The notes under the pieces were generated by a model. That model saw nothing but the letters and a program-made list of their open reading frames with translations. It was not told the DNA's origin and did no database searches. Shown here one piece after another: positions 55,795 to 63,138 of a stretch of 64,000 nt of DNA; position 1 is the stretch's first letter, and every line of letters begins with the position of its first letter. Source of the stretch: UBA4733 sp036734945 (GTDB lineage Bacteria; Chloroflexota; UBA4733); assembly GCA_036734945.1 (NCBI GenBank), contig DAIMXP010000005.1:1-64000 (forward strand). The letters are read 5' to 3'. The position numbers were made by a program, and so were the translations under genes.

Positions 55795-56285
55795 TCGTAG
55801 GCACGTTGCAGCCTGGGATCCTCGAGGTAGCCGAACTTGGCCAAGGCATACGTCATGACGTGGGAAATACAGATGTACGGCCGCTTATCCCAGCTCTTCG
55901 TGTGGTCGAAGCCACCGTGCAAAAAGCCGGGCGGCTCGCCATCCGGCGCCTGTGCGGTGAGAATCGTCTCGGCCACGGTGGCTACCGGCACAACGTCGCG
56001 CTTCAGCCCGAAGTCGGCCAGGATTGCCAGCTTCCACAGGGCGTCCTTGGCGTCGTAGGCCCGGCTGAGCGGACGCGCTTGCGGCCAGACCTGCAGCCCA
56101 TCCAGCAACTCCGCGACACGCGGATGCTCGGTGAGGGCGCGATAGGCACTGCGCACTTCCGGTGCATCCGGCGGCTGGCCCAACAAATCGAGCCGGGCGT
56201 TCAAGGTGACCCAGGGCTCGTCCCGAGTCGCCAGCCAGTTCACCAGCCCTTCGCTAACCGCCAAACGCTGTTCCGCCATGCTCAC
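55638..56285 (-). CDS. terpenoid-cyclase-fold (alpha/alpha toroid) protein, 3' truncated
   Basis: The 215-residue product reads like a prenyltransferase/squalene-oxidase-repeat or alpha/alpha toroid protein: VSEGLVNWLATRDEPWVTLNA, FGLKRDVVPVATVAETIL and ISHVMTYALAKFGYLEDPRLQRAYDYLTDWQRLDGDW. It ends abruptly after AVAAHPELR, where homologues would continue with further helices. The end abuts the truncated plus-strand gene at 55339-55794. It lies just downstream of the SDR-DUF4253 gene (6 bp), so the two were probably one operon. No catalytic DxDD motif is seen. Confidence 0.72.
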   Translation of the reverse strand: MSMAEQRLAVSEGLVNWLATRDEPWVTLNARLDLLGQPPDAPEVRSAYRALTEHPRVAELLDGLQVWPQARPLSRAYDAKDALWKLAILADFGLKRDVVPVATVAETILTAQAPDGEPPGFLHGGFDHTKSWDKRPYICISHVMTYALAKFGYLEDPRLQRAYDYLTDWQRLDGDWQPTEACLPGREREREPSCPFGTVNVPRAVAAHPELRTGR

Positions 56286-56291
56286 TCACCC

Positions 56292-58199
56292 TCAATCCCA
56301 CCAGAAGTGCCAGACGCGGACCAGCATCAGCATTGCGGCCAGCCCTTCGATAGTATTCGTCGGCTCATCGTACTCGCCGGGCAAGCATTCGCCGGAATAG
56401 CCCCAGTATTCCCACGCCATGGTCAGCGCCTCCTCCCGCGTGGTCGGCGGACGGCGCATCAGCAGTTCGACCGTGTCGTGTTGCATGGCGAGCACGTCCG
56501 CGCCGAAACGCTGACTCCAACGCTTGAGCACCGCAGTGTGCTCGGCGAACTTGGGCGCCTCGTTCCAGCCCCCGAGGCGCAGGTAAGCGGGGACCTGCCA
56601 GCCGTGGCGCGTCGGGACCAGAGCGAGATAGATGAGTGGCACCAGGCCGCGCCGCCCCGTCTCGATACTGAGGTGATACACGACGTCTATCTCGTTGTCT
56701 GGCGGTGCCTGCAGCCAGGTGTTGTGCGCTGCCTGTACCGCCCGGAGCGCCTCCTCATCGGGCCAGGCGCCGTGGGGGGCGGGGAAATGACCGGAGACCT
56801 CGTCGATCTTCGTGTGCAACCAGACCGGGACATTGATCGCTTCGGCGTCGGCAATGATCTCGGACGGGCTCTGCCACGGCCCCCAGCCATCCTGCTCAGC
56901 GACCTCCATGCTGGCGGCATGGCGGCGCGCCTGACCCTCGTCGCCCAGCAGCACGGGCCAGTAGCCGCTGATCGCGACGAGGTTATACAGCATCTGCCAG
57001 GTTGCCACGGCTTTCTCACCGCGCACGACCAGGCGATACACGGTGTCGCCCCGCCCATCGTAGAGTGGAGCAAGCGTCGTCGTCTCGACACCGTAGCGCC
57101 CCAGGAGCCTGGCCAGCTCTTTCTGCGAGGCTGGCCGCTCTCCAGCGACGGGATTCGCGTCGATCACGTCTGGCTGCAGCGTGGTCGCCCTGCCAGCGGA
57201 CAAGAGATGCGCAGCAAGCGCCAACTCGGCCCGGCGATTGGCGTAGTTCGGCGGGGGTTCCATCGGAGGATGGCTCAGAAAGCTGCTGACGATCTTATCC
57301 AGGCAACGGCGCAGGTGCTCCGGGTGAAAGGCCAGGGAACGCAGCGCTTTGCTCATATCCAGGTGCGAGGTCCAACGGTCGGAGAACGGCGAAACCTGCG
57401 TAGCGGTCAAGCCGTGGGAGCGCAGTTCCTCGTCGGTAACGGACACCAGCTTGGGCGACGTGGCGAGCAAGCCGGCCAGGAGCGTCACCAGATCCACCAG
57501 GGCCGGCGCCTCGTACTGCGCCAGGTTATACGCCTCACCGAAGGTGCGATCGTCGCCCAGCAGACGAATGATCGCCTGGACGACATCGCCACTGTAGACA
57601 TGGCGAAGCTCGCTGGGCGAGCTGTCCGGGATGAGCAGCGGCCCACCGTCCGACAATCGCCAGAGGTAGCTCTCCACGCGCCGAAAGGGGTCGCGCTCGC
57701 CGTTTACCATGGGCAACCGCAGGCGCGTGGCCGGGAAACCCTGCTGCATCCAGGCGTTGGCCAGCACGTCTTCGGCCTGACGCTTGTCGATGCCAGAGCG
57801 CCAGTTCTTGCGGTCGTCGGGATCCTCCGGCTCGGGTAGCAGTGGCCCTGCATAATCTTCTTCGCGCGACGGACGCCGGCAATCCTGGCGCACCAGGTAC
57901 ACCTGACCGCTGCTGATGAATACGTAGTGCCCCACCTGGCCGCCGAGCACTGCCACAGCCTGACGAGCATCGTCCGCGGTGTATCCAGCAAAGTCCACGG
58001 CGGCGTCGAAGTGGCGCCCGGTGAGCAGGCGGGCAAAGTCCGGCGCAATGCGGTCGCCGTGCAGGCGTTCGACGCGCTCGCCGAAGGGGTCAGGCAGGCG
58101 TCCGCGGTTGAAGGTGGTGACCTGGTGGCCGGCGAGCAGCAGACGCCAGACCAACTGGTAGCCAACAAAGCGCGTGCCGCCGATCACGAGGACATGCAC
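56292..58199 (-). CDS. NAD-dependent epimerase fused to a DUF4253 domain
   Basis: The 635-residue protein combines two families. Residues 1-310 are an extended SDR/NAD-epimerase domain beginning HVLVIGGTRFVGYQLVWRLLLAGH, with DFAGYTADDA and substrate region RLRLPMVNGERDP; the catalytic Tyr region is VFISSGQVY. Residues about 520-635 match DUF4253: VPTRHGWQVPAYLRLGGWN, a long helix segment and WHFWWD at the end. A linker domain of unknown identity lies between. GTG 58199 has AAGGGG eight bases upstream. I know of no common fusion of these two families. Confidence 0.85.
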   Translation of the reverse strand: MHVLVIGGTRFVGYQLVWRLLLAGHQVTTFNRGRLPDPFGERVERLHGDRIAPDFARLLTGRHFDAAVDFAGYTADDARQAVAVLGGQVGHYVFISSGQVYLVRQDCRRPSREEDYAGPLLPEPEDPDDRKNWRSGIDKRQAEDVLANAWMQQGFPATRLRLPMVNGERDPFRRVESYLWRLSDGGPLLIPDSSPSELRHVYSGDVVQAIIRLLGDDRTFGEAYNLAQYEAPALVDLVTLLAGLLATSPKLVSVTDEELRSHGLTATQVSPFSDRWTSHLDMSKALRSLAFHPEHLRRCLDKIVSSFLSHPPMEPPPNYANRRAELALAAHLLSAGRATTLQPDVIDANPVAGERPASQKELARLLGRYGVETTTLAPLYDGRGDTVYRLVVRGEKAVATWQMLYNLVAISGYWPVLLGDEGQARRHAASMEVAEQDGWGPWQSPSEIIADAEAINVPVWLHTKIDEVSGHFPAPHGAWPDEEALRAVQAAHNTWLQAPPDNEIDVVYHLSIETGRRGLVPLIYLALVPTRHGWQVPAYLRLGGWNEAPKFAEHTAVLKRWSQRFGADVLAMQHDTVELLMRRPPTTREEALTMAWEYWGYSGECLPGEYDEPTNTIEGLAAMLMLVRVWHFWWD

Positions 58200-58399
58200 G
58201 ACAGTATCCCCTTCCTGGAACGTCCGCCGCGGGCCTGCTACGGCAGTCCGTGGGTAGTAGTCTAGCCAATGCTGGGCGGGGCATCCGAGCCTGTAACTTC
58301 TGATGCGGAACGGGCAATGAGAGCGACCATCCGAATGGCGGGACCGCAGTGGTATGGTGCGTACAGCACAATGACGCATGCACACGGGAGGAGCCGGCC

Positions 58400-58669
58400 A
58401 TGCGAGTGCGGCTATCAGTTGACGTGGAACCGGAACTGAAGCGGCGGCTGAAGGTAGCAGCGGCGTTGCGGTGCTTCTCGGTCAAAGCACTCATGGAGCA
58501 GGCGCTCAATCACGAACTCGACGCCGAACTGCCTGAGAGCGTGGCGACGGACCATGCCTGGCTAAAGATCGACCTTTCCCACCTGGGAGCCTATGAGCCA
58601 TACCAATGGCAAGATGGCGAACTTGACGACGGTGAGCCTTTGACGGTGGAGCACGCGCGTGGCTGCTAG
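58400..58669 (+). CDS. ribbon-helix-helix protein, orphan antitoxin candidate
   Basis: The 89-residue protein (MRVRLSVDVEPELKRRLKVAAALRCFSVKALMEQALNHEL) has a ribbon-helix-helix domain and an acidic tail ending EPLTVEHARGC. GGAGGAG lies before the ATG. Just after it a 29-codon frame (58660-58749) overlaps its end where a toxin would lie, but it is too short to identify. The partner has probably been lost. Confidence 0.8.
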   Translation: MRVRLSVDVEPELKRRLKVAAALRCFSVKALMEQALNHELDAELPESVATDHAWLKIDLSHLGAYEPYQWQDGELDDGEPLTVEHARGC

Positions 58670-58747
58670 GTTGCGGGTTGGAAGCGGTGAGTTCGAACCC
58701 GTGCGCGAGGGGCTGCGGGTAGTGCTGGGTGAGGAGTCCCCCTGCGC

Positions 58748-59554
58748 ATGAGCTGGCCTTTTGACACCTCTGAGCCGCTGGTGGCGCCGCACGTGACGCT
58801 GGAACTCAGCCGCCGCGAGCACGGGCTGACGCCGGAGAACGACGTGCTGCCGGCGGTGCTGGTGGCGACCTTTCAGCAGGCGGCCTATGACCGCATGCTG
58901 GAACGAGCCGGGGCGACGGATGGCGCTGCCGGCCACGGCGGCTCTGGCGGCACTGGCTCGCGCACCGTGGGCCAGGTAGCCGGCGTCCCGGTGGCGCTGG
59001 CGCGGATCACCGTCGGCGCTCCCGCGGCGGCGCTGGTGTTGGAGGTGGCGATCGCCCGCGGGGTGCGCACCATCCTCGTCGTCGGATCGGCCGGCAGCTT
59101 GCAGCGCGACCTGCTCCTCGGCAGCACCGTCGTGGTAGAGGGGGCTGAACGCGAGGACGGTACTTCCCACCACTATCTGCCGGCCGGCGAGGTGGTGACC
59201 GCCGACCCGGCGCTGACGCAATTGCTGGAGGACGGCGCCCGAGCGCGCGGCCTGACGCCCATCCGCGGCCGATCCTGGACGATTGACGCCCCCTATCGCG
59301 AGACCGTTGGCGCAATCCAGCGGCATCGCAGCGCCGGGGTGGCCGTCGTGGAGATGGAGGCGGCGGCAATATTCGCCGTGGCCCGTGTCCGCCGGGTGCG
59401 CGCCGGACTGCTGGTGGCCGTTTCCGATGAAGTCTTCGACACCTGGAACCCCGGCTTCCGCCATCCCACCTACATGGCGGCACTGGTCGCCGCCGCCGAC
59501 GCGGCGATGGATGTGGCCGCCAGCGTCGGGAGCGAGAGGGCGGCGTGTCCTTGA
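58748..59554 (+). CDS. nucleoside phosphorylase (uridine/purine type)
   Basis: The 268-residue protein is a PNP/UDP-family nucleoside phosphorylase, which splits nucleosides with phosphate for salvage. Hallmarks are LVVGSAGSLQ (phosphate and ribose contacts), VVEMEAAAIFAVA (ribose-binding Met-Glu) and LLVAVSDEVF (Asp region). A Gly/Ser-rich insertion (AAGHGGSGGTGSRT) lies near residue 65. GAGGAG lies 11 bases before ATG 58748. Confidence 0.9.
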   Translation: MSWPFDTSEPLVAPHVTLELSRREHGLTPENDVLPAVLVATFQQAAYDRMLERAGATDGAAGHGGSGGTGSRTVGQVAGVPVALARITVGAPAAALVLEVAIARGVRTILVVGSAGSLQRDLLLGSTVVVEGAEREDGTSHHYLPAGEVVTADPALTQLLEDGARARGLTPIRGRSWTIDAPYRETVGAIQRHRSAGVAVVEMEAAAIFAVARVRRVRAGLLVAVSDEVFDTWNPGFRHPTYMAALVAAADAAMDVAASVGSERAACP

Positions 59555-59663
59555 CCGGTCAGGCCAGAGCCAGTAGCATGCAGGCACGGGCGGCGAACAG
59601 GTGACTGGCGCCAATCCACGGTGGCGTACCCCAGGATGTTGGCACGAGGAGGGCCGGACGGCG

Positions 59664-60284
59664 ATGGTCGATCTGCGCACGGTTCCAACAGCGACACCGG
59701 CGCCATGGGCGGAGGTCGTTCCGAACATCGGCCGGGTGACGGTCGACGACCTGCTGGCGTGGCCGGATGATGGCTGGCGGTACGAAGTGGTCGAAGGAGT
59801 GTTGGTGCGCATGGCGGGCAGCGGAGCGGAGGCGACGACGATCGGTCAGACCATCGCCTTCGCGCTAAATGTCCATGTGCGCCCGCGACGTCTCGGCGTC
59901 GTCACGGGAGCCGACGGGGTGTTCAAGTTCTCCGGCGCCGAGACGGGCCTCCTCCCCGACGTTGGCTTCTGCACTGCCGCGCGCTGGGCGATCATCACGG
60001 ATCGCACCAAACCCATCCCGTTCGCGCCGGATCTTGCGGTTGAGGTGGTATCGCCCGGGCAGACCGCTGCCGCTATGACTGCCAAGGCGCGGCACTACCT
60101 GGGCGGGGGGACGCGCCTGGTCTGGGTAGTCTGGCCCCAGCGGCGGGAGGTCGATGTCTGGCGATTAGGCAACTCGCATCAGCCGGCCATGACCCTCAAC
60201 GAGGGTGACATGCTCACGGGGGAGAGCGTCGTGCCCGGCTTTTCCTTTCCTGTCAGCGACGTCTTCGCGGACCCGCTTGGCTAG
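59664..60284 (+). CDS. Uma2 family endonuclease-like protein
   Basis: The 206-residue protein has the Uma2 core: VTVDDLLAWPDDGWRYEVVEG, LPDVGFCTAARW and APDLAVEVVSPGQTAAAMTAK, and VWVVWPQRREVDVW. Candidate catalytic residues Asp, Glu and Lys are retained. GAGGAGGG lies upstream of ATG 59664. There is no coiled-coil tail. Confidence 0.9.
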   Translation: MVDLRTVPTATPAPWAEVVPNIGRVTVDDLLAWPDDGWRYEVVEGVLVRMAGSGAEATTIGQTIAFALNVHVRPRRLGVVTGADGVFKFSGAETGLLPDVGFCTAARWAIITDRTKPIPFAPDLAVEVVSPGQTAAAMTAKARHYLGGGTRLVWVVWPQRREVDVWRLGNSHQPAMTLNEGDMLTGESVVPGFSFPVSDVFADPLG

Positions 60285-60304
60285 CAGCTTGTCGGAGCAG
60301 CCGT

Positions 60305-61429
60305 TCAGAGTAACCGCGCCTCATCGAGGCGGCGGATCAGACCCGAACGGCTCCGGTACCGCTCGCGTAGCTGCTGCACTCGCGTCTGGAACCCGGCGGA
60401 CTGCCCCGCGCGCGCGGCAAGGTCGCGCAGATCACGCAATATCTGGACTGCCCGATCATACTCGCTGATCTGCTTCCCTTCAATCACTACCTCGACCGAA
60501 TGCCACAGCTCCTGCTCCTTCCCAACGAGCCCGTCCAGATACCTGGCCCGTGCCGCCGCCTGCTCGCGCTGGCGTTGCGCCCCCGCTGCTGCTGCTGCCT
60601 GGCGCTGCCGCTCCCGTTGTTCCTCGGCAGCTTCCAGAAGCTGCCGAACCGTCCGAAGCTGGGGCGCGCCTGCTGCCGTTGGCACGGGCGGCCGGACTCG
60701 CTGGAGCAACTCAGTGCGCAGCGTCGGACCATCCCCCTTGAGGAAGCGAAGGAGCAACGTCTCTTTCTCCGACTCGGCCAGTCCATGCACCCACACCGTC
60801 AACTCTGCGTCGCCGGGCAGCGGCGCCAGGGGAAGGCTGCGCCGGGCCGCCGCCGCCAGGAGCGCCTCATCAACGCGCAGCAGGTCGGCCAGGGCGCGCA
60901 ACGCCGCCGAGGGCTGGCCCAGGCCGGGCGGCAGGGGCGGTTCGATGGCACCGTCCTCCAGGAACCCGTCCTGCGCGGAAGCAAGCCAACCCAGGTAGAG
61001 CGCGCGCAGATCACCGATTGCCAGCTCCGCGCGCACCGGCAGGAGCCCGGCAAGCTGTCCCTCACCCTCCACGAACCCTTCGTTATCCTCGCTCTCGGAC
61101 CGGAACTCCAGGATCAGGAAGTCGTCGGTGGTGCGGGTTTGCAAACAGTCTCCGACGCAGAACGGGGCCATTCGCTCCGGATCCAGCAGGCGACGCGGCA
61201 GGCGCAGGCTAAACTCGTGCGTCCCCCAGTTGGCAACGTAGAGGAAGGCATCGAAGTAGCGTTCCATCAGGACGGCGGAGTCACCACGGAAGTCGCCCCA
61301 GTTATAGACGTTGACGAAGCGCGTCGGCGTGATCGTGGCGCGCGTGGAGAGCCGGCGCAGTTCGGCTACTTCCTGCTCGTCGAGCGGTCGATCCACAGCC
61401 TGGAACTCGTAGTATTGGTATTCGCTCAT
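60305..61429 (-). CDS. conserved protein of unknown function with coiled-coil region
   Basis: The 374-residue cytosolic protein begins MSEYQYYEFQAVDRPLDEQEVAELRRLSTRATITP, followed by FVNVYNWGDFRGD and LMERYFDAFLYVANWGTHEF. I recall this N-terminal signature in Chloroflexota and a few other phyla without an assigned function. Residues about 255-300 are an Ala/Gln/Arg/Glu-rich coiled coil, and the last 80 residues are helical. GGAAGGAGG lies nine bases before the ATG. It is convergent with the Uma2 gene. Confidence 0.75.
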   Translation of the reverse strand: MSEYQYYEFQAVDRPLDEQEVAELRRLSTRATITPTRFVNVYNWGDFRGDSAVLMERYFDAFLYVANWGTHEFSLRLPRRLLDPERMAPFCVGDCLQTRTTDDFLILEFRSESEDNEGFVEGEGQLAGLLPVRAELAIGDLRALYLGWLASAQDGFLEDGAIEPPLPPGLGQPSAALRALADLLRVDEALLAAAARRSLPLAPLPGDAELTVWVHGLAESEKETLLLRFLKGDGPTLRTELLQRVRPPVPTAAGAPQLRTVRQLLEAAEEQRERQRQAAAAAGAQRQREQAAARARYLDGLVGKEQELWHSVEVVIEGKQISEYDRAVQILRDLRDLAARAGQSAGFQTRVQQLRERYRSRSGLIRRLDEARLL

Positions 61430-61497
61430 CGCGGTGAACCTCCTTCCAGCGTCCTCCGTCATTGTTGGTAGGATAGCAATAGTGCAAGGAGAACGCC

Positions 61498-61638
61498 ATG
61501 CTCGATGACCCGGCAACTGTCGACAACCTGATGGCGAGGATGCGCCAGCAGCTAATGAACTCGTGTACGATAGTATGGGAGCCAATGGTGGCGTGCCGTC
61601 AGCAACGCTGGTACAGCCACGCCTCAGCGAGCAGATGA
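61498..61638 (+). CDS. possible 46-residue short ORF
   Basis: ATG 61498 has AGGAG six bases upstream. The product starts MLDDPATVDNLMARMRQQLM and ends in a less protein-like Arg/Ser tail. It sits between the divergent conserved gene and the RraA-like frames. I do not recognise it; it may be the start of a broken gene. Confidence 0.3.
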   Translation: MLDDPATVDNLMARMRQQLMNSCTIVWEPMVACRQQRWYSHASASR

Positions 61639-61652
61639 CAAGCGGAGCAACG

Positions 61653-62232
61653 ATGGAACCCTATCCCGACTGGCTCAGTGCAACAGTGGCCTCCGACGCC
61701 ACGGCAGGCCGGGGCGTCCTGCCCCCCATGGATTCGGGCGCTGTGGCCGGAAAGCCGGCTGGTCGGTCCCGCCTTCGTCGTACTGGCCAGCCAGGATGAT
61801 AATGCGGCGGTCGTGCAGGCGGTGGCGGCCACACCGCCGCCCGGCTGCGTGCTGGTGGTTGGCGGCCAGAATACGTCCCGCACTGCCACGATTGGTGGCT
61901 TGATGGCGCTGGATATCTGCAACCTGCGTGTGGCAGGGCTGGTCACCGATGGCCTCGTGCGCGACGCCCAGGAAATACGTCAACTTGGCTTACCGGTGTG
62001 GTGCCGGGGCGTCACGCCGACAGCCTCCGCCAAGCGCGGTCCGAGCGCCATCGGCGGCGCCGTGCTTATCGGCGGAGCGCTGGTGCGCGATGGCGACCTG
62101 GTGATCGCCGACGACGATGGAGTCGTGATCTGGGCTGCCTCCGACTACCAACAGTTGCTGGGCCAGGCCCAGGCAAAACTTGACTCTGACAACGTTCGTC
62201 TGGCGCGTCTCCGGCAGGATGGGGGGCGATGA
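61653..62232 (+). pseudogene. RraA/dimethylmenaquinone-methyltransferase-like gene with a frameshift
   Basis: Two overlapping frames form one RraA-family protein: the first (ATG 61653, GGAG upstream) gives MEPYPDWLSATVASDATAGRGVLPPM; the second gives IRALWPESRLVGPAFVVLASQDD to the end at 62232, with the family ring TDGLVRDAQEIRQLGLPVWCRG. The break is near 61731, after a run of six C and ATGG; removing one G restores ATG-ATT-CGG. Family members act as aldolases (HMG/CHA type) or RNase E regulators. The frameshift may be real or a sequencing error. Confidence 0.75.
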
Positions 62233-62380
62233 CCGTCATGCCCAGGGGCGCGCAGCGTGAAGCGCTCGGTTGATCAGTGGAGGCGGTGCGCGCTCCGGCG
62301 ATATACTGCGAGCATCGGGTTCGGCTGGGTGGCCGCCACACGCCCCTGCCCTGGCGGGCGGCCGAGGAGAGGAAGAGGCA

Positions 62381-63091
62381 GTGATCGAAACCTCCACGTG
62401 GCCGCCGCCGCGCTTCACGCAAGAGCAAGCGGACTTTCTGTTCATGCTGTTTTTGGAAGACGACACGAAGGATGCGCCCTGGATGGTGATGGGGGACTTG
62501 CAGTTCTGGTCGGCGTCGAGCTTCGCGCACAGCCTGCGCAACTACGCCCACGAGCAGCAGTTGCCCTGGTTCGTCGCCAGCATGCTGCCCATCCAGTTTG
62601 CGTGGCCCGAGGTATCGCGCAAGAAAGTGCTGTCTCCTGATACCTTTGTTGCTTTCGTTCCCGAGCACCCTCGCAGTTCCTTCGACGCCGAGGTAGAGGG
62701 CCAATTCCCGCCGTTCGTGCTGGAGGTAGTGTCGCCGTCCAGCACGACGCGAGACCAGGAGGAGAAGCGCAAGGCCTATAGCATGGTGGCTGTGCAGGAG
62801 TATGCCCTGTTCACGCCCCGAGACAGTGGGCCATCGACTCTGGAAGGGTACCGGCGCGATGAGCCCGGCGCGTTCGAGCCGTGGGTGCCGGATGAGCAGG
62901 GGCGGCTTTGGAGCGCGGTGTTAGGGCTGTACCTGGTGGTCAAAGGGAGGCTGCTGCAAGCGCAGACGCCGGAAGGCCGCCTCTTGTTGACGCCGGAGCA
63001 GGCGGAGGTTGCTCGCCAACGCGCCGAGGAGGAAATTGAGCGGTTGCGGCGGGAGTTGGAGCGGTACCGCGATGAAGGTTATCGCGGCTAG
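62381..63091 (+). CDS. Uma2 family endonuclease-like protein with coiled-coil tail
   Basis: The 236-residue protein carries a Uma2 domain with SPDTFVAFV, PPFVLEVVSPSSTTRDQEEKRKAYSMV and EYALFTPR. A C-terminal coiled coil (AEVARQRAEEEIERLRRELERYRDE) resembles the tail of the protein at 2462. GTG 62381 has GAGGAGAGG upstream; this start suits homologues better than the longer Gly-rich frame. Confidence 0.9.
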   Translation: MIETSTWPPPRFTQEQADFLFMLFLEDDTKDAPWMVMGDLQFWSASSFAHSLRNYAHEQQLPWFVASMLPIQFAWPEVSRKKVLSPDTFVAFVPEHPRSSFDAEVEGQFPPFVLEVVSPSSTTRDQEEKRKAYSMVAVQEYALFTPRDSGPSTLEGYRRDEPGAFEPWVPDEQGRLWSAVLGLYLVVKGRLLQAQTPEGRLLLTPEQAEVARQRAEEEIERLRRELERYRDEGYRG

Positions 63092-63138
63092 CGGCGGCCA
63101 GGTATCCGCGAGCGTGGACACGTTCCCATAGTGTCGAC

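Noticed and set aside
55662..57839. 725-aa plus-strand ORF opposite the epimerase fusion
   Set aside because: It spans two real minus-strand genes and has shadow-type composition with no domain.
58680..58705. tRNA T-arm-like GAGTTCGAACCC
   Set aside because: The flanking bases do not form a T stem and there is no acceptor, D or anticodon arm around it.
58660..58749. 29-codon ORF after the RHH protein as a toxin
   Set aside because: It is too short and matches no toxin family; at most a remnant.
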